From a virus, in IMG/VR virus record IMGVR_UViG_3300017963_003268, positions 1 to 43,646 of that record: a DNA stretch of 43,646 nucleotides, one strand, 5' to 3'. The position numbers and the translations under genes are program-made. Below are positions 18,404-25,821 of this stretch, one piece after another. Each line of letters starts with the position of its first letter. Position 1 is the stretch's first letter. Below the pieces are notes generated by a model. It saw only the letters and a program-made list of their open reading frames with translations, searched no databases and had not been told where the DNA came from.

Positions 18404-18954
18404 AAAAGTTTAAAACTATTGTTATTATTATATTAAGTGTTTTACTTTTTATAGTTATAGGAATAAATACAATACAATATATATTTAGTCTAAAAAAAGA
18501 TAAAGAAATTGCAGGGTTAAAACTTGAAAATGAAACTATTATAGACAACTTTGATAAAAAAGAAAATGTTTATGTAAATTTGATTGCCGATCGTGATAAA
18601 ACTATTTCAGATTATAAACTAAATAAACCAAAAACAGAAAAAGAAATAATATATTATGAAACTATAAAAAAAGACACTAAACTTATAGAAGAATTAAGAG
18701 AAGATAATAAACAGTTAAAAACACAATTAGAAAAAACAAATAAAGCTTTAAAAAGCATATATTACATCAAACATGGATTAAGCTTATTTGCATTAGCAGG
18801 AATTGACAGGGAATTAGAAATTGATGTTTATACAGGAATTATTTATAGAAGGTATTTGTTTAAAGGCAGATTTTTTATAGGGGGCGGTGCTGCAATTAAG
18901 CTATATGACGAAATAGGTGTTAGTGGTTTATTTGAACTAGGATTTACTTTTTAA
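18400..18954 (+). CDS. Spanin-like inner/outer membrane spanning protein
   Basis: 184 residues. An N-terminal membrane helix (about 7-30) is followed by a charged coiled coil (about 34-115) and a C-terminal region with alternating hydrophobic residues and Gly, ending FELGFTF with a terminal Phe, as in outer-membrane beta-signal C-termini. This suggests a link between inner and outer membranes, similar in logic to spanins that finish lysis of two-membrane hosts. The assignment is structural inference; no family is recognised. Confidence 0.45.
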   Translation: MKKFKTIVIIILSVLLFIVIGINTIQYIFSLKKDKEIAGLKLENETIIDNFDKKENVYVNLIADRDKTISDYKLNKPKTEKEIIYYETIKKDTKLIEELREDNKQLKTQLEKTNKALKSIYYIKHGLSLFALAGIDRELEIDVYTGIIYRRYLFKGRFFIGGGAAIKLYDEIGVSGLFELGFTF

Positions 18955-18956
18955 AA

Positions 18957-18979
18957 AAGCCTGCTTTTACACAGGCTTT
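18957..18979 (-). terminator. Rho-independent terminator for leftward operon
   Basis: AAAGCCTG and CAGGCTTT form an 8-bp stem around an 8-nt loop. On the leftward strand the stem is followed by a T-run, as expected for intrinsic termination just after the stop of the last leftward gene. The other strand has fewer T residues but may also partially end the rightward late transcript. Confidence 0.75.
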
Positions 18980-18981
18980 GA

Positions 18982-19248
18982 TTAAAATAGTTTTTGGGGT
19001 GATGGCCTTGGGCCTCCACGACCAGTTTTTTCTTTTTTGATTTTAGGCTTTTTAGTTTTTTCTTTCTTAACTAATTCTAATTGGTTTTCATCGAAGTTCT
19101 GCCAATCAACAGGTTTGCCTTCATGTAAATCTTCTGATTGCAAAGAATATCTATTACATCCAGTTAAATAATCAATTCTTGCAACAATAATACCAGAAAA
19201 ACCTGTTATTTTTTCTTTTGCCCTTTGACCTAATTTAAATTTAAACAT
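18982..19248 (-). CDS. Conserved phage protein with SH3/KOW-like fold
   Basis: 88 residues. FKLGQRAKEKITGFSGIIVARIDYL followed by GCNRYSLQ matches a widespread small phage protein group with an SH3-like barrel. A paralogue occurs at 34280-34525 in this window. The C-terminus is Lys/Pro-rich and basic. AGGAG precedes the start. Last gene of the leftward operon; function unknown. Confidence 0.65.
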   Translation of the reverse strand: MFKFKLGQRAKEKITGFSGIIVARIDYLTGCNRYSLQSEDLHEGKPVDWQNFDENQLELVKKEKTKKPKIKKEKTGRGGPRPSPQKLF

Positions 19249-19266
19249 ATTTATTCTCCTTTGTTT

Positions 19267-19471
19267 TTATATATGACAATCATATACAGATAATAAAGTA
19301 TTTTCATCTAAACCTTCAATTAGTTTATAAAATTCTTTATTCCATATAGATTGATCTTTTTTATCCTTTTTTTTATAATATAAAATTTAATATACATGTC
19401 ATACCGACAATAATTAAAGCAAAAGTTAATACAATTGCTGTTAATGTTAACCAAAATTTAAAGTTAGTCAT
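19267..19471 (-). pseudogene. Small membrane/DCHI protein gene with frame change
   Basis: A 32-residue membrane ORF (19471 to 19373) starts in an ATGA overlap with the upstream gene. A second frame downstream, ending at 19267, encodes WNKEFYKLIEGLDENTLLSVYDCHI-like sequence. That ending resembles the VDCHI tail of a common small phage protein. The second frame has no ATG, GTG or TTG start (only a possible ATT). Removing one base near AATTTTAT (about 19378-19381) would join the two into a 67-residue protein. It is either a broken gene, an assembly error, a rare-start gene or a recoded gene. Confidence 0.4.
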
Positions 19472-19878
19472 AATATATTCCAATTATAATTATTTATATT
19501 ATTTTCTTTTTTCAACCTTTTTTTTTCTAGTTTTTCATATTTAATTTTTTCCTTTTCTTGTTTTTTATTATTCCAATCCACAGGCTCTTTTTGATTAAGT
19601 TCCAATGCTAATTTGTGTAGTTTTTTGTCAATGTCGTTATATATGGCACATTCTTTTTCGTCTAAGAATACATTGTTATGATATAATCGATAATTATCTG
19701 TATAAGAATTAACCCAAGTAGTCGAATCGACTATAGCAAAACTAGTAATATACCAATATTTTTGTCCAGTTTCAAGTACATCAGGAGTAATAGCAGATAC
19801 GATAGATATGTTTAATTTTTCGTCAACTAGCTTTTCAACTTCTAACATAATTTCTTTTTTAATTTGTTTTTTATTCAC
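19468..19878 (-). CDS. Conserved phage hypothetical protein
   Basis: 136 residues. The central region (TGQKYWYITSFAIVDSTTWVN) and LHKLALELNQKEPVDW resemble a common phage family of unknown function. The PVDW motif also appears in the 88-residue gene downstream. The C-terminal third is a Lys-rich coiled coil. Coupled to the next gene by ATGA. Confidence 0.55.
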   Translation of the reverse strand: MNKKQIKKEIMLEVEKLVDEKLNISIVSAITPDVLETGQKYWYITSFAIVDSTTWVNSYTDNYRLYHNNVFLDEKECAIYNDIDKKLHKLALELNQKEPVDWNNKKQEKEKIKYEKLEKKRLKKENNINNYNWNIL

Positions 19879-19888
19879 AATATAGCTC

Positions 19889-20770
19889 CTATAATTTTAA
19901 CAAAGCTTCTCTCATTTTGTATATGATTAATTTTTTTTCCCCCATTCGCCTTGCCTCTTTTTTTGTTATTTTAGACCATTCTTTTTTTGTTCTTAATTGA
20001 CAACCAATTTGTATATGATTGTCAAAAATAATTATTCTATATGGAATATTTCCGAAAATTCTAATATATTTTTTTGTAACAATATGTTTAATTTTCAGAT
20101 CACCTTTGCAATTCAGATCACCTTCGCAATTCAGATCACCTTCGCAATTCAGATCACCTTTGCAATACAGATTACCTTCGCAAATCAGATTACCTTTGCA
20201 AATCAGATAACCTTCGCAATTCAGATAACCTTTGCAAATCAGATTACCTTCGCAAATCAGATTACCTTCGCAAATCAGATAACCTTTGCAATTCAGATCA
20301 CCTTCGCAATACAGATTACCTTCGCAATACAGATAACCTTCGCAATTCAGATCACCTTCGCAATTCAGATAACCTTTGCAATACAGATCACCTTCGCAAT
20401 TCAGATCACCTTCGCAAATCAGATTACCTTTGCAAATCAGATCACCTTTGCAATACAGATTACCTTCGCAATACAGATTACCTTCGCAATTCAGATCACC
20501 TTCGCAATTCAGATCACCTTCGCAATACAGATTACCTTCGCAAATCAGATTACCTTTGCAAATCAGATAACCTTCGCAATTCAGATAACCTTTGCAAATC
20601 AGATTACCTTCGCAAATCAGATTACCTTCGCAATTCAGATTACCTTCGCAATACAGATTAATTGTAATTTTTACATCTACATTAAAATTTAAATCTTTTT
20701 CTAATTCATAACTATTATAACCATTATGTTCATATTTTTTTTTTATTTCTTCAATCTTCTTTATTAGCAT
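19889..20770 (-). CDS. 31-repeat Cys-containing solenoid protein
   Basis: 293 residues. Residues about 40-225 hold 31 perfect 6-residue units of the form [NDY]-L-[INY]-C-[EK]-G (18 nt each) with no interruption. Leu and Cys recur every 6 residues, like a right-handed or left-handed beta-solenoid ladder. A basic C-terminal domain of about 60 residues follows. AGGAG precedes the ATG, which overlaps the frameshifted radical SAM end. Units 3-10 are repeated almost exactly as units 23-30. Function unknown. Confidence 0.75.
   Translation of the reverse strand: MLIKKIEEIKKKYEHNGYNSYELEKDLNFNVDVKITINLYCEGNLNCEGNLICEGNLICKGYLNCEGYLICKGNLICEGNLYCEGDLNCEGDLNCEGNLYCEGNLYCKGDLICKGNLICEGDLNCEGDLYCKGYLNCEGDLNCEGYLYCEGNLYCEGDLNCKGYLICEGNLICEGNLICKGYLNCEGYLICKGNLICEGNLYCKGDLNCEGDLNCEGDLNCKGDLKIKHIVTKKYIRIFGNIPYRIIIFDNHIQIGCQLRTKKEWSKITKKEARRMGEKKLIIYKMREALLKL
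20104..20657 (-). repeat. 18-bp coding tandem repeat array
   Basis: An array of 18-bp units inside the preceding-described solenoid gene. The bases that vary are at the [AGT]AT codon, the ATT/AAT/TAT codon and the GAA/AAA codon; the CTG, TGC and GGT codons are fixed. It is coding, not CRISPR: there are no separate unique spacers. Both strands are open because the unit lacks stops. Confidence 0.85.
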
Positions 20771-21620
20771 TTTTTGACTCCTTTTACATTATAATCTTGC
20801 CATTTAACGCTATTAAAAATAGCTTTATGATTAACCCATCTTGCAAAATTTTTTTGATATTTATCGTTTTTTTATATGGCATGACAAACGGTTTTATTCC
20901 GTATTCTTTTAATTTTATGACTCTAAAATAATCTTCTTCAAAATTAGAACTAAAACCGATCAAAACATAACACATTAATTTATAGGGTTTTATTATTTTT
21001 ATTATTAGTTTTAATTTTTCTTCAATATTATCTTTAATATTATCCCATGCAAAATGAAATTGTTTATAAGGTTTTATTTTGTTTAATTCAATCATCATTT
21101 CTTCATTCAATATTCTAATATCAATACCTTCAAATTGCACTTTTTGATTATAGCCATGTAAATGTTTTATATTTTCTTTCCAATTTTCACTTGCAAAAAA
21201 ATTATTATCTAGCAGATAAATCCATTTTCCTTTTGGGTTTAGATTCATTGGTTGTACATCTTGCAATAAACCTTCTTTTTCTCTAACTATACAAAATTTA
21301 CAATTTCTAATACAGCCTGTCGTATATCTTTGTAATGAATAATCACAATTATATATTGCATAATCAGGTTGACATTTTTCTATTTCATATGGTAATCTTG
21401 ACTTAATATTATATCCAGTTCCACCCTTAATTATTTCATCTGAATTTATACAATATTCATAATCTTTCGTAAAATTAAATATTTTTGAAATATAAACCTT
21501 ATTATATTTTGAAAATCCATCGTACCAATCACACCTGTCGTTATAATATGATTTTATTTTCATTAATGGTAAATTAACTATTTTATTATCGATGTCAATT
21601 AATCCAATTATTGTTTTCAT
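20764..21620 (-). CDS. Radical SAM protein with frameshift at A7
   Basis: In frame from 21620 the protein contains a cluster motif C-x3-C-x2-C at Cys103, 107 and 110, with glycine-rich strand and TGCIRNCKFC context, so it is a phage radical SAM enzyme. The in-frame C-terminus after MPYKK (stop 20784) is nonsense. In the -1 frame, from the seven-A run at 20867-20873, a family-like C-terminus appears (NFARWVNHKAIFNSVKW...DY), stopping at 20764. This suggests slippage, an assembly error or recent frameshift. Substrate unknown. Confidence 0.7.
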
Positions 21621-21632
21621 TTTATTCTCCTA

Positions 21633-22280
21633 TTAAAATAAATCTAATTGCTTACTGTTATCTATATTCATTGCTTGATCTAATATGTATTTTCCAAGTT
21701 CTGAATTAACTAAGTTTCTTAAAATTTTACGTTTATTTTTTATGTTATATTTTGAAATATTAAAATCATATATAGTTTCATTACCTGTCATTATTCCGTG
21801 ATGTTTTCTATTTTCTTTTATGTTTTTATTTTCAATATAAAAATTGCTCCAAAAATAATGCCTGTTAATTTTTACCGATGGTTTTATTAGCGGATCATAA
21901 TAAGGGATAACATTTTCTATAACCCATTTAGTGTCTTTTTTTGCAAAATTTTTTAATAATATTATTTCTTGATATAATGATATGTCTGGGTATATAGCAA
22001 CCCTATTTTGACACCCTGCATTTTTTGAGTCTGATAATACACTCATTATTTGAGTTCTACTATGTGTAGGACACGGTGGACTAGCCCAAATAAAATCATA
22101 TTCTTTATAATTTTCTAACAAATATTGGTGTGCATCTGTTATAATTACATTGTCAGTTGGGAAAAAATCTTTGTATATCTTTGCAATATCTGGATTATAT
22201 TCAACAGCTGTTATTTCATGTTCATTATCCCATAATTTACGGTTTCCTCCAATACCGGAATAAAGATTAAGTATTTTCAT
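21633..22280 (-). CDS. DNA (cytosine-5) methyltransferase, compact
   Basis: 215 residues, short for the family. Motif I LNLYSGIGG (residues 5-12) binds AdoMet, the PPC motif has the catalytic Cys70 (ASPPCPTHS), and the ENV motif lies at 122-124 (WVIENVIPY). The target-recognition region is very reduced. It should methylate phage DNA, probably against restriction, or act with an unseen partner. AGGAT-like ribosome site; 4 bp from the zinc protein upstream. Confidence 0.85.
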   Translation of the reverse strand: MKILNLYSGIGGNRKLWDNEHEITAVEYNPDIAKIYKDFFPTDNVIITDAHQYLLENYKEYDFIWASPPCPTHSRTQIMSVLSDSKNAGCQNRVAIYPDISLYQEIILLKNFAKKDTKWVIENVIPYYDPLIKPSVKINRHYFWSNFYIENKNIKENRKHHGIMTGNETIYDFNISKYNIKNKRKILRNLVNSELGKYILDQAMNIDNSKQLDLF

Positions 22281-22284
22281 TTTA

Positions 22285-22539
22285 TTATCCTATCAAATTT
22301 CTTGTTATAAGTTCAGCCAAATAATCTATGCCAAACTCCATGTATTTATCATCGTTAATATCTTTTTTAATTTCATTTAGTCTTTTTTCTGCCCGAATTT
22401 CTTTTCGTCTTCTGCCCATTGCAGCACTTCTAATCATGCATTTTTTACACTGATTTTCATATCTTTTATAATGTTTATTATAGAAAAATCTATCAATAGG
22501 TTTTGTTTGACCACATCTATTATATCGTTTTCCTTTCAT
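22285..22539 (-). CDS. Small zinc-finger phage protein
   Basis: 84 residues. A Cys at residue 9 (RCGQTKPIDRFFYNKHYKRY) and CKKC near 31-34 look like the common short phage zinc protein with a C-x2-C...C-x2-C pattern, though the first pair is incomplete. The rest is charged and helical. Overlaps the next gene by ATGA. Confidence 0.5.
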   Translation of the reverse strand: MKGKRYNRCGQTKPIDRFFYNKHYKRYENQCKKCMIRSAAMGRRRKEIRAEKRLNEIKKDINDDKYMEFGIDYLAELITRNLIG

Positions 22540-22691
22540 AGCTTACTTAACTCCAATTCTTTCGCTTCAATACCTTTTTGTATTATATCATACAATAGAT
22601 ACTCCTCAAATTCCACATCATCTTTACAATCACGATTTTTTAGTTTTTCTATATAAAGCATAATTCTTTCGTAATCATCGTCATATTTCAT
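22536..22691 (-). CDS. Small acidic hypothetical protein
   Basis: 51 residues from the ATG at 22691, chosen because AGGAGC lies 7 nt before it and its start overlaps the previous zinc-ribbon stop by ATGA. Acidic, helical, no family recognised. Confidence 0.5.
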   Translation of the reverse strand: MKYDDDYERIMLYIEKLKNRDCKDDVEFEEYLLYDIIQKGIEAKELELSKL

Positions 22692-22813
22692 TTTTTGCTC
22701 CTGTATCCTGAATAATGTAATCGGCAATTATCGCATTTCCCATGATAATTATTTCCGGTTGTTTTTTCTATAATTATAGATTTGCAAACCGGACACGTTC
22801 TTTGTTTTTCCAT
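22688..22813 (-). CDS. Small zinc-ribbon protein
   Basis: 41 residues with CPVC at 7-10 and CDNC at 27-30, a clear zinc-ribbon layout. AGGAGG lies before the ATG and the stop overlaps the next gene by ATGA. Too short for automatic ORF thresholds but well supported by ribosome site and coupling. Confidence 0.6.
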   Translation of the reverse strand: MEKQRTCPVCKSIIIEKTTGNNYHGKCDNCRLHYSGYRSKK

Positions 22814-22822
22814 AATAACCTC

Positions 22823-23137
22823 CTATGGTTTTACAAAATAAAAATATTCTAATCTAATATACAACTTCTTTTTTTTCTCTATATATTTTGCCTGTATATG
22901 AGTGTCATTAGACATATTATTAGCAACATATTTTTTGATATAATTATCCCAAAAAGGATCGTATTCTTTCAATACTTCTAATAGTTCGTCTTTTGTTACT
23001 GCTTCACCTGGCACATCAAATCTAGCTAACATTTCAATATAGTTTTCTTGTTGTTCATACTCTCCTATATAGCTTTTAAAAGTTTCTAGATTTTCGTCTA
23101 AATATTTGCAAATTTCTTCATCTCTAAATACGCTCAT
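22823..23137 (-). CDS. Hypothetical protein
   Basis: 104 residues, acidic N-terminal half and basic C-terminal half. No recognised motif. It follows the previous gene by an ATGA-type overlap at 23134 and precedes the zinc-ribbon gene with an AGGAGG-type leader. Confidence 0.5.
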   Translation of the reverse strand: MSVFRDEEICKYLDENLETFKSYIGEYEQQENYIEMLARFDVPGEAVTKDELLEVLKEYDPFWDNYIKKYVANNMSNDTHIQAKYIEKKKKLYIRLEYFYFVKP

Positions 23138-23346
23138 TTCTCATCCTCCCATTTTTTGCCTGTGTGTTTTTCTATTAGTTCAATGCTATTTATATATGTT
23201 GTATCATTAGTATACTTTGCTGGTATATCTGATCCATATTCTTTGGCATATCTAATCAATGCCTCAATCAATTCTTTATTCTCTTTTTCAAGCTTTTTTA
23301 TTTTAAGTAAAAATGATTTTAATAATAAACTCATTTCAGTATCCAT
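23134..23346 (-). CDS. Small coiled-coil phage protein
   Basis: 70 residues from the ATG at 23346 (an earlier ATG at 23367 is possible), placed after an AAGGGGA ribosome site. Heptad-rich region LLLKIKKLEKENKELIEAL is followed by a tail EKHTGKKWEDEK seen in similar small phage proteins. Overlaps both neighbours. Confidence 0.5.
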   Translation of the reverse strand: MDTEMSLLLKSFLLKIKKLEKENKELIEALIRYAKEYGSDIPAKYTNDTTYINSIELIEKHTGKKWEDEK

Positions 23347-23749
23347 TTTTTTCCCCTTCTTGTTCATAATATAATATTAGTTTATAATATTTTTTTGTTT
23401 CTATTATTGTATAGCTTATATCGTATATACAATCGCAAATATCTATCCAAAAAGGCATAAGATGATTTTGGTCTAAGTATACAGAAAGCTCATATTTTGT
23501 AATTCTCATATTTGGAATTAAATAATATTTTTCTAAAAATCTTATACCATTTTGATTATCATATTCATATTCTTTTGATAGAAACTTATTATAATTAGCA
23601 TATAAATAACTTTCTATTTGATTTAGTCTTTCTTTTGTTATACTTGTGTTTGATTGTATTTCGTTGTATAAACTTTTAATACTGTTTAATATAGTGCTAT
23701 CAATTTTTAATTTTTTTTCATTTGCAATAAAATTATTTATATTTTTCAT
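23336..23749 (-). CDS. Hypothetical protein
   Basis: 137 residues from the ATG at 23749, preferred because AGGAGG precedes it and the earlier ATG at 23800 would overlap the upstream gene. Tyr-rich and helical. No family recognised. Confidence 0.5.
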   Translation of the reverse strand: MKNINNFIANEKKLKIDSTILNSIKSLYNEIQSNTSITKERLNQIESYLYANYNKFLSKEYEYDNQNGIRFLEKYYLIPNMRITKYELSVYLDQNHLMPFWIDICDCIYDISYTIIETKKYYKLILYYEQEGEKNGY

Positions 23750-23786
23750 AATATACCTCCTAAAATAACCCCTCCCCATTGATGGA

Positions 23787-24068
23787 TTATTTTTTTGCAA
23801 CCTTATATGCGTTAATTGCTGACTTGCCCATTATGTCAAGTATAATGAATGGTATATAGGCAAGCTTAACGGAATCAACTAGACCCTTTACATTTTTTGG
23901 GGTCTCGGTTAAAATATCGTATACACTTACATCGTCCGGACTTTTCTTTTCAACCTGTTTTAATACATCTTTTTCAGATTTATTAAGTGTCTTTATTAAG
24001 ATTATAAACCCTAATAGTATAATTGCACCAATAAAACCAAATAAAAATACGATCATTCCTGTACTCAT
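23787..24068 (-). CDS. Single-span membrane protein
   Basis: 93 residues with a strong N-terminal membrane helix (MIVFLFGFIGAIILLGFIILI) and a charged cytoplasmic part, with a weaker hydrophobic stretch near 70-80. AGGTAAC-type site. Part of the leftward operon; function unknown. Confidence 0.55.
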   Translation of the reverse strand: MSTGMIVFLFGFIGAIILLGFIILIKTLNKSEKDVLKQVEKKSPDDVSVYDILTETPKNVKGLVDSVKLAYIPFIILDIMGKSAINAYKVAKK

Positions 24069-24093
24069 TTTGTTACCTCCAAAAGTTGTTTTG

Positions 24094-24723
24094 TTAGTCT
24101 ACTTTTATGTTTAATAATTTTAATCCATATTTTAATATTTTAATTCTTAATTTATTTTTTTTATAAGCAGCAGCATCAGCAGCAGCATCAGCAGCAGCAT
24201 AAGCATCAGCAGCAGCAGCATAAGCATCAGCAGCAGCAGCAGCATAAGCATCAGCAGCAGCAGCAGCAGCATCAGCAGCAGCATAAGCAGCAGCAGCATC
24301 AGCAGCAGCATAAGCATCAGCAGCAGCATAAGCAGCATCAGCAGCATCAGCATAAGCAGCAGCATAAGCGTTTTCTTTATTCATATTTTTAATATATTTT
24401 TCTGCCGCCTTTATTGCATTTTTATTTACTTGTGGTATTTCTTTCCCTTTATCTGTATATACTATCTTATTTGCTTGTTTTGCTGCAAACACAGCATATT
24501 GAATTTTCTGTTTGTTATTTAACAGTCTGCATATTAACCAGTTAGCCCATTCTAACGTATTATAATCTTCGCCTTCATTATCACGCCATGAATAATTGTT
24601 ATCTTTATTCATTAGCATTTTAAATACTTTTTTTAATTCCTTAGGCTCTTTGTTTTGTTTATAAGCTTCTATTAATTCTTTACAAGCTCCAATAGATTTT
24701 AAATACTTTAATGTAATTTTCAT
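24094..24723 (-). CDS. Phage/Imm5-like protein with Ala-Asp-Tyr repeat tail
   Basis: 209 residues. The first 110 (MKITLKYLKSIGACKELIEAY... and WANWLICRLL) resemble phage proteins related to the Imm5-like 'putative immunity protein' group. From about residue 110 to 190 the chain is nearly only Ala with Asp and Tyr at regular spacing (AAADAYAAADA...), followed by a Lys-rich end. Trinucleotide GCN repeats encode this. The biological meaning of the repeat is unknown. Confidence 0.6.
   Translation of the reverse strand: MKITLKYLKSIGACKELIEAYKQNKEPKELKKVFKMLMNKDNNYSWRDNEGEDYNTLEWANWLICRLLNNKQKIQYAVFAAKQANKIVYTDKGKEIPQVNKNAIKAAEKYIKNMNKENAYAAAYADAADAAYAAADAYAAADAAAAYAAADAAAAAADAYAAAAADAYAAAADAYAAADAAADAAAYKKNKLRIKILKYGLKLLNIKVD
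24163..24369 (-). repeat. GCT/TGC trinucleotide repeat coding Ala-Asp-Tyr
   Basis: Long run of gca/tca/taa-type triplets on the plus strand (Ala, Asp and Tyr codons leftward). Such triplet runs change length easily by slippage, so repeat number may vary between isolates. Confidence 0.8.
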
Positions 24724-24827
24724 TTATTATTCTCCTTTTTATATTTCTCTATCTGAAATTTTATTTCATCACATATTAACATTATTTTTACTTCTTCTAG
24801 TGTTTTTACTTCTGTGCCTTTAATCAT
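24720..24827 (-). CDS. 35-residue hypothetical protein
   Basis: Charged helical peptide (MIKGTEVKTLEEVKIML start). Its TGA overlaps the ATG of the Ala-repeat gene, and its ATG overlaps the end of the upstream gene, supporting real coupled translation. Confidence 0.45.
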   Translation of the reverse strand: MIKGTEVKTLEEVKIMLICDEIKFQIEKYKKENNK

Positions 24828-24978
24828 TTTTAACACCCCTTAACTTTTTAATTATTATTTTTTGTTTTTTAATTTTGGCTTTTAATTTTTTTATTTGTTT
24901 TTCCTGTTGATCTATAATATCGTATTTATCCGAAAGAGAATTAATTAAATAAAGTAGTGCGGCATAATTAAAATTCAT
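24820..24978 (-). CDS. 52-residue hypothetical coiled-coil protein
   Basis: N-terminal hydrophobic/aromatic helix followed by a Lys/Gln/Glu coiled coil. AGAGGTG-type site before ATG. Overlaps both neighbours by a few bases in the same operon style. Confidence 0.45.
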   Translation of the reverse strand: MNFNYAALLYLINSLSDKYDIIDQQEKQIKKLKAKIKKQKIIIKKLRGVKND

Positions 24979-25085
24979 TTTATCACCTCTTTACCTAATA
25001 ATTTGTTTATTTCTTCTTTTAATCTAGGAACTTGATTAGCAAGCTGTTGCCCTAAGTCTTTGTATATAGCTTCTAAGTTGTCCAT
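24975..25085 (-). CDS. 36-residue hypothetical protein
   Basis: Helical charged peptide starting MDNLEAIYKDLGQQLANQV, with AAGGAG before the ATG and an ATGA overlap with the next gene. No family recognised. Confidence 0.45.
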   Translation of the reverse strand: MDNLEAIYKDLGQQLANQVPRLKEEINKLLGKEVIK

Positions 25086-25094
25086 AATTTCTCC

Positions 25095-25142
25095 TTAGTT
25101 TTTCCTTGCTCTGTATTTTTCATGCAGGCTTGCAACTGCCAT
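25095..25142 (-). CDS. 15-residue ORF (tentative)
   Basis: Encodes MAVASLHEKYRARKN, reminiscent of the C-terminal VASLHEKYRA motif of some small phage proteins. It lacks an upstream open frame (TAG two codons before) and a ribosome site, so it may be a remnant left next to the homing endonuclease. Confidence 0.25.
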   Translation of the reverse strand: MAVASLHEKYRARKN

Positions 25143-25160
25143 CGGCTACATTAAGGACAG

Positions 25161-25176
25161 GCGAGAATTAACTCGC
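25161..25176 (-). other. Hairpin after the homing endonuclease gene
   Basis: GCGAG, 6-nt loop, CTCGC. No T-run follows in the leftward direction, so it is not a standard terminator. May stabilise or block read-through in the endonuclease mRNA. Confidence 0.35.
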
Positions 25177-25180
25177 GTTA

Positions 25181-25645
25181 TTATTTTATAATAATATTTT
25201 TCCATGAATCATAATTTAAAATATTTTTAATTGTTAAATAAGATTTATTATATATTTTTTGAAATTCTTTAATAGAATATTTATTCATATTTTTTCTAAT
25301 AAATATAATATCTTGTTTTTTTAAATGATTATATTTTTTATTTTTGTATCTATGTTTTTGATTCTGAGAATTTGTACAATATTCTAAATTTTTTAGCCTA
25401 TTATCTTCTTTAATCCCGTTTTTATGATTCGTTTGTAAATTTTTTTTCCCTAAAAAATTTTCAATTACTAATCTATGTACTTGTTTTGTTATGCATTTTT
25501 TATTTTTATATAAATTAACAATAAGATATCCGTATTTATTTTTTTTAGCTTTTAATATTTTATTAGTTTTTAAACTTCTAATATTACCAAAATTGCTAAT
25601 TTTATATTTATTAAAACCTTCAATATTTTCCCAAATTTCTTTCAT
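25181..25645 (-). CDS. HNH homing endonuclease with NUMOD4-like N-terminus
   Basis: 154 residues. The N-terminus (WENIEGFNKYKISNFGNIRSL) is a NUMOD4-like DNA-binding repeat. The core has VHRLVIENFLG and NHKNGIKEDNRLKNLEYCT, the His-Asn-rich HNH signature. The C-terminal part looks like a DNA-binding helix-turn-helix. It is the first gene after the leftward promoter, with an AGAGGAAA site. Probable free-standing homing endonuclease. Confidence 0.85.
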   Translation of the reverse strand: MKEIWENIEGFNKYKISNFGNIRSLKTNKILKAKKNKYGYLIVNLYKNKKCITKQVHRLVIENFLGKKNLQTNHKNGIKEDNRLKNLEYCTNSQNQKHRYKNKKYNHLKKQDIIFIRKNMNKYSIKEFQKIYNKSYLTIKNILNYDSWKNIIIK

Positions 25646-25663
25646 TATTTCCTCTTAATTTTT

Positions 25664-25679
25664 GTTAAGTTTCCTTAAC
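25664..25679. promoter_or_regulatory. Inverted repeat, operator candidate
   Basis: GTTAAG-N4-CTTAAC, a perfect 6-bp inverted repeat lying just downstream of the leftward -10 box, around +5 to +20 of the leftward transcript. Position fits an operator for an early-gene repressor. No repressor gene was recognised. Confidence 0.45.
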
Positions 25680-25690
25680 CTTATGTACTA

Positions 25691-25719
25691 AGCATACTAC
25701 ATAATTATATATTTGTCAA
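25691..25719 (-). promoter_or_regulatory. Leftward sigma70-type promoter
   Basis: On the minus strand, TTGACA, 17-nt spacer, TATGCT. Close to consensus and placed to drive the leftward operon beginning with the homing endonuclease. Confidence 0.78.
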
Positions 25720-25821
25720 CAAAAAAGTTAACATTTTTAAACATTTTTTTTAAATATTTTGTAAACAATTATGCATTTAATTAACTTATTATGTTTTTTT
25801 TATATTAAAGTGTTTTTTTTA

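Noticed and set aside
20104-20657. CRISPR-like array
   Set aside because: Units are 18 bp with only three variable bases, there are no unique spacers, and the array is a continuous reading frame. No cas genes nearby.
20104-20657. Diversity-generating retroelement variable region
   Set aside because: Adenine-type variation exists between repeats, but no reverse transcriptase or template repeat was seen in the window.
19997-20692. Rightward 231-residue ORF full of QITFA repeats
   Set aside because: It is the reverse reading of the 18-bp coding repeat, which lacks stops on both strands. It has no ribosome site or conserved sequence.
25095-25180. Group I intron containing the HNH gene
   Set aside because: No conserved intron core or split exon pair could be identified; the endonuclease looks free-standing.
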